From the NCBI RefSeq assembly GCF_000818395.1, contig NZ_JWJG01000028.1, positions 3,685,561-3,749,560 on the forward strand: a stretch of DNA of 64,000 nt, read 5' to 3'. The first letter of the stretch is position 1, and each line of letters opens with the position of its first letter. Positions 21,972-30,301 of the stretch are shown here, piece by piece. Under the pieces are notes generated by a model. It had not been told where the DNA came from and made no database searches. It worked only from the letters and a program-made list of their open reading frames with translations. A program made the position numbers and the translations under genes. This stretch comes from Noviherbaspirillum autotrophicum (lineage in GTDB: Bacteria > Pseudomonadota > Gammaproteobacteria > Burkholderiales > Burkholderiaceae_D).

Positions 21972-22768
21972 TAGAACCCCAGATCGGCAAGCAAGCTGTC
22001 GACATCGTCTTGCGCCAGTGCTGTTTCCGGTGCCGACGGGCCTTGCATCAGATCGACGGGCTTCTGCTCCGCGATCGCCGCCTTGACTTCTGGCGGCGCA
22101 TTATCGCGCAACAGCTGCGCCAGCTCGAGTTCGACCGTATTGGTGATGCCGATGATCTTCTTGATCAGCTGGCCGGTGATGTCCTGGAAATCCTGCGCCA
22201 TCATGATGTCGAGCAGTCGCGCCTTCTCGGCCTCGCTCGCTGCCAGCACGGTGGCGGCGAACTGTTTCGAGTCGCCCGCCAGCACCTTGAATTCGTCGAT
22301 GCTGAGCTTGCCTTCGAACAGCTGCGTCCAGCGGCCTTCCATGTCCGCGGCTTTCTTGCCCAGCGCTTCCTGTTCCGGCATGCAGGTGTCGACCGTGTTG
22401 AGCACCTTGTTGGCCGCCTGTTCGGTCAGCGCGGCGATATGGTCCAGACGGCCCTGCGCATCGCTGATCTGGTCGGCGACGTTCGACAGCGAGCGGTCAT
22501 AGCCCAGCTGGCGCAGCGAGTCGTGCAGCATGCGCACGATGCCGCCCAGGCGCTCGTACATCGGCTTGCCCGACAAGTCCGTCGCTGCGCCTCCGGCATC
22601 ACCCTCCAGCTGGCCTGCGCTGACTGTGCAGGCGACCTCAACGGCTTGGTCGGCAGCGAGTTCCTCGGGCTGTGCGGCTGGTGGGGGGGCTGGGTCGGCT
22701 ACTGCCTGGGTGCGCTGTGCGGCCACCTGGTCAAATAGTGCTTCAAGATCATCTGCAGCGTCGGTCAT
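21971..22768 (-). CDS. cheZ: CheY-P phosphatase CheZ
   Basis: 265 residues. The long helical region carries the catalytic helix AQDFQDITGQLIKK with the active Gln near residue 200 and the Asp nearby, and the C-terminus ends DDVDSLLADLGF, the CheY-binding amphipathic helix of CheZ. An Ala/Pro/Glu-rich N-terminal segment (about 25-60) precedes the core. It dephosphorylates CheY-P to end motor signalling. It is translationally coupled to cheA downstream. Confidence 0.93.
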   Translation of the reverse strand: MTDAADDLEALFDQVAAQRTQAVADPAPPPAAQPEELAADQAVEVACTVSAGQLEGDAGGAATDLSGKPMYERLGGIVRMLHDSLRQLGYDRSLSNVADQISDAQGRLDHIAALTEQAANKVLNTVDTCMPEQEALGKKAADMEGRWTQLFEGKLSIDEFKVLAGDSKQFAATVLAASEAEKARLLDIMMAQDFQDITGQLIKKIIGITNTVELELAQLLRDNAPPEVKAAIAEQKPVDLMQGPSAPETALAQDDVDSLLADLGF

Positions 22769-22861
22769 GTCAGTGCTTTCCCAATATGGATGTCGGCGTT
22801 GTTCTTACAATTGACCTTGAGTGAGGTCTGTGTCCGGTATTCTGTAACGTTTTGTGACACG

Positions 22862-22890
22862 ATTATCAGTCACGAGTTGACTATGCGCAA
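22862..22890 (-). promoter_or_regulatory. Candidate sigma-70 promoter of cheZ-cheA with inverted repeats
   Basis: On the minus strand, TTGCGC (22890-22885) and GATAAT (22867-22862) are separated by 17 bp and would start transcription about 90 bases before cheZ. CGAGTTG/CAACTCG (22873-22894) is an inverted repeat with an 8-base spacer that covers the -35 region. GTGAC/GTCAC (22854-22873) spans the -10. This is not a sigma-28 flagellar promoter in appearance. Confidence 0.5.
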
Positions 22891-22944
22891 CTCGGTATTT
22901 GCCACATCATAATACTGGCCGTCAAACCGGGCCAAGTATGTGCT

Positions 22945-23841
22945 TTAAATCTGTTGTGCCGGCGCTTCTTCGGGCGCCATACGGCTAACCCCGGCTTCGG
23001 AAATCAGCTTGATGCTGGCTTCATGCAAGGGATGTCCCGGTGTGGCGAACGCATCACAGATGGTGAGGTGGTTGGTGTCCGGCAGTGCGATATCCGCCCG
23101 ATGATTCGCTTGCCAGGCAGCGGCGATAAGACCGTTCTGGCGCTTGAATTCGTCGGACTCAAGCCCGCCGACCGCAGTGATGAAGGGGGCTGCATGCGCC
23201 TGCGGCATGGCGGCAGGCGACAAAGGAGCAATATCGTTTTCCGTCAGCTTCAGGTCGACGTTGACGAAGCCGGCGTGCCGCACCGGTTCCAGGTCGTAAA
23301 TGCCCGACATTAGCACCGCCGCCTTGACCAGATCCGCCGGCAATTCCGGGTCGAACGAGGGCCATAGCGCCGCGAGCATCATTGCAGCCAGATGCGCGCC
23401 GGCCGAGTGACCGGCGACCACGATGCGCTGCGCATCGAAATCGTAGGCGTCGGCATGCCGGTACAGCCACGCCATCGCGCGCAACTGCTGGCGCACGATC
23501 TCGGCAATCGAGACTTCCGGCGCCAGCGAATAATTGGTCAGCGCCACGTTGAACCCGGCACGAGTAAAGGCCGGGGCGACGAATGAAAAATCCGATTTGT
23601 CGAGCGAGCGCCACCAGCCGCCGTGGATGAAGACCAACAGTGGTGCGCCACTCTTGGGCGCAGGGAAGAAATCGAGGCGCTCGCCGCTCGCTTCGCCATA
23701 GGTCAGGTCGAACAATGCCGCATGGCTGCGGCGCACGGTTGCGGAATCCTTCACCCAGCGGGTAAAGATGCGGGGATGATCCGGAATGGCGGCGCGGGCG
23801 TTATATTGCTGGCTAAAGTATTCGGCTTGATTTGTAGACAT
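22945..23841 (-). CDS. Alpha/beta hydrolase, kynurenine formamidase-like
   Basis: 298 residues. It has the oxyanion-hole motif FIHGGWW (about residue 73) and the nucleophile elbow GHSAGAHLA (about 145), with likely His in DTNHLTICD near the C-terminus. These match the esterase/formamidase group related to eukaryotic arylformamidase and hormone-sensitive-lipase-like enzymes. The substrate is not indicated: no tryptophan-catabolism genes are adjacent. It is divergent from the cobalamin uptake operon and appears monocistronic. Confidence 0.82.
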   Translation of the reverse strand: MSTNQAEYFSQQYNARAAIPDHPRIFTRWVKDSATVRRSHAALFDLTYGEASGERLDFFPAPKSGAPLLVFIHGGWWRSLDKSDFSFVAPAFTRAGFNVALTNYSLAPEVSIAEIVRQQLRAMAWLYRHADAYDFDAQRIVVAGHSAGAHLAAMMLAALWPSFDPELPADLVKAAVLMSGIYDLEPVRHAGFVNVDLKLTENDIAPLSPAAMPQAHAAPFITAVGGLESDEFKRQNGLIAAAWQANHRADIALPDTNHLTICDAFATPGHPLHEASIKLISEAGVSRMAPEEAPAQQI

Positions 23842-23984
23842 GGACGAACGGCATCAATCGGGAAAATGAAGGCGCCCAGTTTACTGGTTTGTCATGAGGC
23901 AGACCATGTGTTTGTCGAACTCAGTGCAACACGCGGAGAAGAATTGTTCATTTGACTCGATGCCCCCCGGCACGTAAACTACGC

Positions 23985-24185
23985 GCGTTTTGGTGCCCGC
24001 CCGCATGCTCATGCGCGCAGTTAAACGGGAAACACGAGGCTTGTCAAACGGCTAACGTGTGCTGCCCCCGCAACGGTAAACAAGCGTCACCCGACGGTGA
24101 CAGGCGATCTCTCGACACCACTGTGCAATTTGCATGGGAAGGTGGATTGCTCAAGCTTGTTAGCCCGGATACCGGCCAGGACAAG
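23985..24185 (+). promoter_or_regulatory. Cobalamin (AdoCbl) riboswitch
   Basis: The leader before btuB has the class hallmarks in order: GGTGCCCGC (from 23992), GTTAAACGGGAA (from 24020), CTGCCCCCGCAACGGTAA (from 24062), the CCACTG core (24118-24123), GGGAAGG (24136-24142) and the B12-box variant AGCCCGGATACCGGCC (from 24162). It senses adenosylcobalamin and normally represses the downstream uptake genes. About 160 bases lie between its 3' end and the btuB start, leaving room for an expression platform. The reading frame of btuB stays open through the riboswitch by chance. Confidence 0.95.
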
Positions 24186-24347
24186 GAGGAAGTGCTGCGA
24201 CGGGGGAGTTCGCGAACATGCACCGTTTTGTCAGCGACACAGCCGGCAAAGATTTTCGGTTCATCCGTTTTCGATCATCCCGTTAAGACTTCTATTGAAT
24301 TCGGTGTGCGGGGACGCATGCCGGAGGTCTTTTATCGAAAACACATC

Positions 24348-26222
24348 ATGACTTTTTTCACCTCACGCACCGGTGCCGCGGCATGGACGCCGCTCGCGCT
24401 TGCCTTATCGGCTGTACCAGCTTTTGCACAGACCAGCCCCGACAAGACGCTCTCCCCGGTGGTCGTGACCGCGTCACGTATCGAACAGCTTCAGACCGAA
24501 GCGCTGCCGCACACGACTGTCATAACAGCGGAAGACATCAGAAATAGCCAAGCGTCGGATTTGCCGTCGTTGTTACAACGTGAAGCCGGAATTCAGATTA
24601 CGCAGAACGGTGGTCCGGGGCAAACAACATCGTTGTTCATGCGAGGTGCCCAACCTGCTCAAACGTTGATTATGATCGACGGCGTTCCGGTACATAGACA
24701 AGGCTTTGCTAATGCCCCAGCACTTGAACATATTCTCCCTGATCAGGTTGATCATATCGAAATCGTTCGAGGCAACGTTTCGGCAATTTACGGATCGGGT
24801 GCGATCGGTGGTGTGATCCAAATTTTTACTAAACACGGCTCCGGACATCCTGCCAGTAATGTGATAGCCGAAGTTGGCTCACGTGGAACTTTCAAGTTGA
24901 CGGGGGCTGCTTCGGGGCAGATAAATGATACGCACTATGCATTGTCACTGACACGATTTAAAACGGACGGGTTTACGGCAAATAGTGGCGCTCAGTACCC
25001 TAACGAAAACCCCGACAGAGATGGTGACGCGAACAATAGCATTGCCGGATCGGTGGCGAATGAGTGGGCTAAAGGGCAGGAATTGGGTGTTCGTATTTAT
25101 GCCAATGAAGGAAAATTCAGCTATGACGGTGCTGGTTATGGTGGTCCTGCTGATATCTATGAGGGCCAGTCCACGCAACGGACGCTAGCATTGTTTTCCA
25201 AAAATCGTGTATTGCAGCAATGGCAGTCGACGGTTACGTTGTCGCAGACAGAGACACGCAATAAAAATGCTTCGATAACTCCTTTAAGCAATTCTGTCAG
25301 TCGTGTCAATAGTGATACCAGTTTGTTAGAGTGGGCAAATGAAGTCAGCCTTTCATCGGTATGGGCACTAACAGCAGGATTGACTGCGGCAAGAGATAAG
25401 GTTGAAGACAGTTCCGGTAGCACTTGGGACGCGCATTCTCGATCTGCGTCGAGCGTTTATACTGGCCTGACCGGGGCAATCAACGCACACCAGTTGCAAT
25501 TGAATGTCCGTCACGACCAAGTGGGGGGATCGGGGGGGGAAACAACGGGTTATTTCGGATATGGGTTTGAATTAACACCAGCAGTTAAATTGATTGCTAG
25601 CGCATCCACTGCATTCCACGCCCCAACGCTTGTACAACTTTATGACACAAATTACGGCAATCCGGGTTTGAAGGCAGAGCATTCACGTTCGTATGAAATT
25701 GGAAGCCAATATACGGTAGGCAGAACCTTGTTGAGAGCAACGTTGTTTGATACCCGTACGCGGGATCAGTTTGGATATGATGTTGCGTACAAAACTATTA
25801 ATCTTGATAAGGTGCGTAATCAAGGTTTGGAATTGAGTGCCTCCACTCGCTTGGCTGATATCGATTTGCGTGCCAGCCTCACACTGCAGAACCCGAAGGA
25901 CGAAACCACAGGGCAAAGGCCTCTTCGATTGGCGCAGACGCTGGCCTCAGTATCCTTGGCAAAGTCTTATGGTATGTGGAACTTCGGGGGCGATGTTCAA
26001 TATGCAGGCAGTCGTCCGGATAAGGACTTTGCGCCGTATCCTCCAACAGACAAGGAGGATGATGCTTATTGGCTCGCCAACATCTATGTGCGTTACCAAG
26101 TTGCAAAGAGCATCTCGCTGTTTGGACGTGTTGAGAACGTATTCAATCGCAACTACCAAACCGCCTATGGCTACAACCAGCCACCGCGTGGTGTGTTTGT
26201 CGGCGTGAACTGGCGACCGTAA
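24348..26222 (+). CDS. btuB: TonB-dependent vitamin B12 receptor BtuB
   Basis: Outer-membrane receptor of about 624 residues. Signal peptide to about residue 27 (ALALSAVPAFA), TonB box SPVVVTAS near 36-43, plug domain with RGAQPAQTLIMIDGVP and GNVSAIYGSGAIGGVI, then a 22-strand barrel. The riboswitch and the following BtuC/D genes support cobalamin transport. I chose the ATG at 24348; one ten codons upstream (24318) is possible, with GGGGA ahead of it. Base composition is clearly more AT-rich than in the genes on both sides, especially over about 24500-26150, a possible sign of recent acquisition. Confidence 0.92.
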   Translation: MTFFTSRTGAAAWTPLALALSAVPAFAQTSPDKTLSPVVVTASRIEQLQTEALPHTTVITAEDIRNSQASDLPSLLQREAGIQITQNGGPGQTTSLFMRGAQPAQTLIMIDGVPVHRQGFANAPALEHILPDQVDHIEIVRGNVSAIYGSGAIGGVIQIFTKHGSGHPASNVIAEVGSRGTFKLTGAASGQINDTHYALSLTRFKTDGFTANSGAQYPNENPDRDGDANNSIAGSVANEWAKGQELGVRIYANEGKFSYDGAGYGGPADIYEGQSTQRTLALFSKNRVLQQWQSTVTLSQTETRNKNASITPLSNSVSRVNSDTSLLEWANEVSLSSVWALTAGLTAARDKVEDSSGSTWDAHSRSASSVYTGLTGAINAHQLQLNVRHDQVGGSGGETTGYFGYGFELTPAVKLIASASTAFHAPTLVQLYDTNYGNPGLKAEHSRSYEIGSQYTVGRTLLRATLFDTRTRDQFGYDVAYKTINLDKVRNQGLELSASTRLADIDLRASLTLQNPKDETTGQRPLRLAQTLASVSLAKSYGMWNFGGDVQYAGSRPDKDFAPYPPTDKEDDAYWLANIYVRYQVAKSISLFGRVENVFNRNYQTAYGYNQPPRGVFVGVNWRP

Positions 26223-26227
26223 CAAAT

Positions 26228-27232
26228 ATGACAATGCGACGGGCGAAATTAATCCTGGCCATGCTGGCTTTGTTCGCATGTGTCAGCATTCTTTTCGCCT
26301 GCATTGTCGGATCAGTTGCCACTTCCATCCCGGAATCGGTGGCGGCATTGGGCGAGATCCTGCGTGGCCAATCTTCATCGCTCGCCTCGACGCTCCTGGA
26401 ACTGCGCCTGGGCCGCGCGCTCTCGGCATTCGTTACCGGCGCCACGCTGTCACTGGCCGGCGTCATGATGCAGGCGCTGCTGCGCAATCCGCTGGCAGAT
26501 CCCTATGTGCTTGGCGTTTCCGGCGGTGCCGCCGTTGGCGCGTTAGGCGCCATGCTGATGTTTGGCGCCGTCTGGGCGGTCGATGCGGCCGCTTTTGCCG
26601 GAGCGATCGCGGTGGCGCTGCTGCTGTTCCTGCTTGCACGCCGCGACTTGCGCGGCGGCGGGGAGGGCAGCGCGCCGATGCTACTCCTGACCGGAGTCAT
26701 CGTGTCGGCCGGCTGCGCCGCGCTGGTCACCCTGATGTTATCCATTGCCCCGGAAAACCGCCTGCGCGGCATGGTGTTCTGGCTGATCGGCGACTTGTCG
26801 GCAACCCAGCCGCGCCTTCTGCCGTGGCTGATCTGGCTGGTAGCGCTCGGATACGCGCTGCGCATGGCGCGCGCGATCAATGTCGTGGCACTGTACGCGG
26901 AAGCGGCCGCGACGCTTGGAATTCGCGTTGACCTGTTGAGGAAAGGGTTGTTCTTGTGCGCGGCGCTGCTGACCGCCAGCGCCGTCAGCAGCGCGGGCAG
27001 CATCGGCTTTGTCGGCCTGATCGTGCCGCATGCCTGCCGTTTCGCATGGGGATCCGATCATCGTCTCCTGCTGCCGGCTGCCACGCTGGCAGGCGGCAGT
27101 TTTCTCGTGCTAGCCGATACGCTGGCGCGTACGGTCGCGGCGCCGCAGCAACTGCCGGTCGGAGTGATCACCGCGCTGATCGGCGTGCCGGTATTCCTGT
27201 TGCAGCTGCATCATATCCAGAGGAGGGCATGA
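26228..27232 (+). CDS. btuC: Cobalamin ABC transporter permease (BtuC, FecCD family)
   Basis: 334 residues, with about ten hydrophobic segments and FecCD-family motifs LRLGRALSAFVTGATLSLAG, NPLADPYVLGVSGGA and GSIGFVGLIVPH. It forms the inner-membrane channel for B12 imported through BtuB. It lies six bases after btuB and overlaps the ATPase gene. Composition returns to GC-rich here, in contrast to btuB. The family also includes siderophore permeases; the riboswitch and cobQ in the operon favour cobalamin. Confidence 0.9.
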   Translation: MTMRRAKLILAMLALFACVSILFACIVGSVATSIPESVAALGEILRGQSSSLASTLLELRLGRALSAFVTGATLSLAGVMMQALLRNPLADPYVLGVSGGAAVGALGAMLMFGAVWAVDAAAFAGAIAVALLLFLLARRDLRGGGEGSAPMLLLTGVIVSAGCAALVTLMLSIAPENRLRGMVFWLIGDLSATQPRLLPWLIWLVALGYALRMARAINVVALYAEAAATLGIRVDLLRKGLFLCAALLTASAVSSAGSIGFVGLIVPHACRFAWGSDHRLLLPAATLAGGSFLVLADTLARTVAAPQQLPVGVITALIGVPVFLLQLHHIQRRA

Positions 27233-28008
27233 TGCAGACCGCCAGTTTATCGCTGCGCATTCGCGGCCGCCTGCTGGTGGATGCGCTGGACTGGCAAGTC
27301 CGCCCCGGGGAATGCTGGTGCGTGATCGGCCGCAACGGCGCCGGAAAGAGCACCCTGCTGCGCACGCTGGCCGGCCTGCGTGAACCGGATAGCGGTTGCG
27401 TGCGCGTCGGCGGCCGCGAACTGGCCGCCTGGCCATTGCTGGAACTGGCGCGCCAGCGGGCTTATCTGCCGCAGGCCCGAAACGACGCCTTCGGCTATTG
27501 CGCCATCGAAACCGTGCTGGCGGCACGGCATCCTTACCAGGACATGCGCTACTGGGATGCGGAACAGGATCACCAGAGAGCATACGCGGCGCTGCGTGCG
27601 CTCGACGTCGAAGCGCTCGCGCAGCGCGACATTCGCACGCTGTCCGGCGGCGAGCGGCAGCGCGTCGCGATTGCGGCGGCGCTCGCCCAGGACACGCCGC
27701 TGCTGCTGCTGGACGAACCGGCCAACGCCCTCGATCTGGCGCACCAGGTGGGCGTGATGGAGTTGATGGCGAACCTGTGCCGCCGCGACAACAAGTCGAT
27801 CGTCATTGTCAGTCACGACCTGAACCTTGCGCACCGGGCCTCCACCCACGCGCTCCTGCTGATGGGCGACGGGCGCTGGATCGCGGGCGAGGTCGCCGAC
27901 GCGATGAAACCGCCGGTGCTGAGCGCGTGCCTCGGGTATCCGATCGAAACCGTCCAGCACGGCGGTAGGACCATTTTTATTCCGGCACAGCGCTCTCATC
28001 ATGACTGA
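27232..28008 (+). CDS. btuD: Cobalamin ABC transporter ATP-binding protein (BtuD type)
   Basis: About 258 residues. Walker A GRNGAGKST (about residue 33), Q-loop in AYLPQ, signature LSGGERQR, Walker B LLLLDEP and switch His in VSHDLN. Energises BtuC. I prefer the ATG at 27232 because AGGAGG lies five bases ahead; the ATG at 27229 immediately before it overlaps the btuC stop. The gene ends inside the start of the next one (8-bp overlap). Confidence 0.9.
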   Translation: MQTASLSLRIRGRLLVDALDWQVRPGECWCVIGRNGAGKSTLLRTLAGLREPDSGCVRVGGRELAAWPLLELARQRAYLPQARNDAFGYCAIETVLAARHPYQDMRYWDAEQDHQRAYAALRALDVEALAQRDIRTLSGGERQRVAIAAALAQDTPLLLLDEPANALDLAHQVGVMELMANLCRRDNKSIVIVSHDLNLAHRASTHALLLMGDGRWIAGEVADAMKPPVLSACLGYPIETVQHGGRTIFIPAQRSHHD

Positions 28009-28819
28009 ATACGCCACCGGGCAAGGCTGTTATCGCCGCATCGTCTGCCTGTGTACAGAGGCTGTCGAAACGCTGTACGCGCTCGGCGCGCAAGACGCGA
28101 TCGCCGGCATTTCCGGATTCACGACGCGGCCGGCTCGCGCGCGGCGGGAAAAGCCCAAGGTCAGCGGCTTTTCGTCATCGCGCATCGAGCGCATCCTGGC
28201 GGTCGAGCCCGACCTGGTGATCGGCTTTTCCGACATGCAGGCGGAGATCTGCCGCGATCTGGCTGCGGCCGGCGTGGAAGTGCACTTGTTCAATCAGCGC
28301 GATATCGCCGGCATTTTCCATATGGTGCGCGTATTGGCCGTGCTGGTCGACCGGCAGGAGCAGGGGCGCGAACTGTGCGCCCGCCTGCAGGCGCAAATCG
28401 ATGCGACGCGCCTGAAGGCGGGCAGTTGGACCGCTCGTCCCAGGGTCTATTTCGAGGAATGGAACGATCCGCTCATCAGCGGCATCGGATGGGTGTCCGA
28501 GCTGATTTCGATTGCCGGCGGCGACGACGCATTTGCCGATCTGGCGCGTCACGCAGGCGCAAAGGAGCGCATCATCGCCGACCCTTTCGAGGTCGTGCGG
28601 CGGGCGCCGGACATTATCATCGGTTCCTGGTGCGGCAAGAAGTTCCAGCCCGACAGCCTGTGCAATCGGCCCGGCTGGGACAGCATCCCGGCAGTCCGCA
28701 ACGGCATGGTTGCTGAAATCAAGTCGGCCGACATCCTGTCGCCAGGGCCGTCCGCGATTGCCGAAGGGTTGCCCCAAATAGCAGCATTGATCGAACGCTG
28801 GCAGCACGCACAGAAATGA
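28001..28819 (+). CDS. BtuF-like cobalamin-binding protein without signal peptide
   Basis: 272 residues of the helical-backbone periplasmic-binding fold (BtuF/FhuD group): [18 protein letters not shown] at the N-terminus, [16 protein letters not shown], and a C-terminal lobe ending [18 protein letters not shown]. Unlike true BtuF, it begins [16 protein letters not shown] with no hydrophobic signal sequence, and upstream codons belong to btuD. It overlaps btuD by 8 bp and cobQ by 4 bp. Either it works in the cytoplasm, or export depends on something not visible. A normally exported BtuF is encoded at 36482-37372. Confidence 0.85.
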   Translation: MTEYATGQGCYRRIVCLCTEAVETLYALGAQDAIAGISGFTTRPARARREKPKVSGFSSSRIERILAVEPDLVIGFSDMQAEICRDLAAAGVEVHLFNQRDIAGIFHMVRVLAVLVDRQEQGRELCARLQAQIDATRLKAGSWTARPRVYFEEWNDPLISGIGWVSELISIAGGDDAFADLARHAGAKERIIADPFEVVRRAPDIIIGSWCGKKFQPDSLCNRPGWDSIPAVRNGMVAEIKSADILSPGPSAIAEGLPQIAALIERWQHAQK

Positions 28820-30261
28820 CATTTCCGTTTTCCACCCTGATGGTGCAGGGCACGACATCGGATGCGGGAAAAAGCACCGTGGTCGCCGCACTGTGCCGGC
28901 TGCTGGCGCGCGAGGGCATCCGGGTTGTGCCATTCAAGCCGCAGAACATGGCGCTCAACAGCGCCGTCACGGTCGACGGCGGCGAGATCGGCCGCGCACA
29001 GGCGCTGCAGGCGCAGGCAGCGGGCCTGGCGCCGCACACCGACATGAATCCTGTGCTGCTCAAGCCGTCAAGCGATACCGGCGCCCAGGTCGTTATCCAC
29101 GGCAAGGTGCGGGCAGACATGCAGGCGCGCGACTACCACCAATACAAGACGGTTGCGATGCAGGCGGTACTGCAATCCTATGCCAGGCTGAGTGCAAACC
29201 ACGAAGCGGTGATCGTCGAAGGCGCGGGCAGTCCCGCCGAAATCAACCTGCGCGAGCGCGATATCGCGAACATGGGTTTTGCGGAAGCAGTCGATTGCCC
29301 TGTGATCCTGGTCGCCGACATCGACCGCGGCGGCGTATTCGCTCACATCGTCGGCACGCTGTCCTGCCTGTCCGAGAGCGAGCGCAGGCGGATCGTCGGC
29401 TTCGTGATCAACCGCTTCCGCGGCGATCTCGGCTTGCTGGAGCCGGGACTGGAATGGCTGGAGCGGCAGACGGGAAAACCGGTGCTTGCCGTGCTGCCTT
29501 ACCTGCACGGATTACAGCTGGATGCGGAAGACGCGATCCAGCAGGCGCAGGGCGCGCAGGGAACATTCCGCGTGGTGGTTCCCGTGCCGCCGCGCATCAG
29601 CAACCATACCGACTTCGATGCACTGCGCGCGCAGCCGGAAGTCGATTTGCATTTCGTCGGTCCGGGGCAGCTAATCCCGCCGTCCGACCTGATCATCCTC
29701 CCCGGCAGCAAGAACACCCGTGCCGATCTGGCATGGCTGATCAAACAGGGCTGGGTCGACGCCTTACATAGGCATCTGCGCTACGGCGGCAAGGTGATCG
29801 GCATATGTGGCGGTTACCAGATGCTGGGTAAAACCATTACGGACTCGTTTGGCGTGGAAGGTGACCCTGGAGTGTCGCAGGGATTCGCTCTGCTCGACGT
29901 CGACACGCAACTGACGCCGGACAAGCGGCTCGCACAAGTGCAGGGCCGGTGCGCCTTCGCCGATGCACCGATGAACGGATATGAGATCCATGTGGGCACC
30001 ACCAGCGGCAGCGCCACGGCGAATCCTGCTTTCTATATCGGCAATCGCCCGGAAGGCGCGCACTCGCAGGATGGGCAGATTCTGGGAACCTATCTGCACG
30101 GCCTGTTCGATGATCCGCAGGCATTGCGCGCGCTGTTGAACTGGGCCGGTTTGAAGGACGTCGCTCCGGTCGACGTCACGGCGTTGCGCGAGCAAAGCAT
30201 CGACCGCATCGCCGACGCGGCCTTGCCATTGCTGCAGGCATTGACGAGGATGGGTGCTTGA
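28816..30261 (+). CDS. cobQ: Cobyric acid synthase
   Basis: Glutamine- and ATP-dependent amidation of adenosylcobyrinic acid a,c-diamide at four side chains in cobalamin biosynthesis. 481 residues. N-terminal P-loop-like domain ([12 protein letters not shown], residues about 11-22, then [11 protein letters not shown]) and C-terminal class I glutamine amidotransferase domain with catalytic Cys in [10 protein letters not shown] and His in YLHGLFD. Its ATG overlaps the previous stop as ATGA. It is the only corrin-ring enzyme in the B12 uptake operon besides cobA elsewhere, which suggests salvage of incomplete corrinoids or a distant cob cluster. Confidence 0.96.
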   Translation: MTFPFSTLMVQGTTSDAGKSTVVAALCRLLAREGIRVVPFKPQNMALNSAVTVDGGEIGRAQALQAQAAGLAPHTDMNPVLLKPSSDTGAQVVIHGKVRADMQARDYHQYKTVAMQAVLQSYARLSANHEAVIVEGAGSPAEINLRERDIANMGFAEAVDCPVILVADIDRGGVFAHIVGTLSCLSESERRRIVGFVINRFRGDLGLLEPGLEWLERQTGKPVLAVLPYLHGLQLDAEDAIQQAQGAQGTFRVVVPVPPRISNHTDFDALRAQPEVDLHFVGPGQLIPPSDLIILPGSKNTRADLAWLIKQGWVDALHRHLRYGGKVIGICGGYQMLGKTITDSFGVEGDPGVSQGFALLDVDTQLTPDKRLAQVQGRCAFADAPMNGYEIHVGTTSGSATANPAFYIGNRPEGAHSQDGQILGTYLHGLFDDPQALRALLNWAGLKDVAPVDVTALREQSIDRIADAALPLLQALTRMGA

Positions 30262-30301
30262 GCGGCCCATCCCGCGTCTCTTAGAACATGCCGGAGACTT
30301 C

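Noticed and set aside
20109-21974. 621-codon open frame antisense to cheA
   Set aside because: Shadow frame; the product is His/Gly/Arg-rich with no family features, while cheA is complete.
23952-24347. In-frame N-terminal extension of btuB through the leader
   Set aside because: This stretch is the cobalamin riboswitch, and the signal peptide begins at or near 24348.
28001-28819. Frameshifted signal peptide for the BtuF-like protein
   Set aside because: The upstream bases encode the intact C-terminus of BtuD, and no hydrophobic stretch appears in any frame just before the start.
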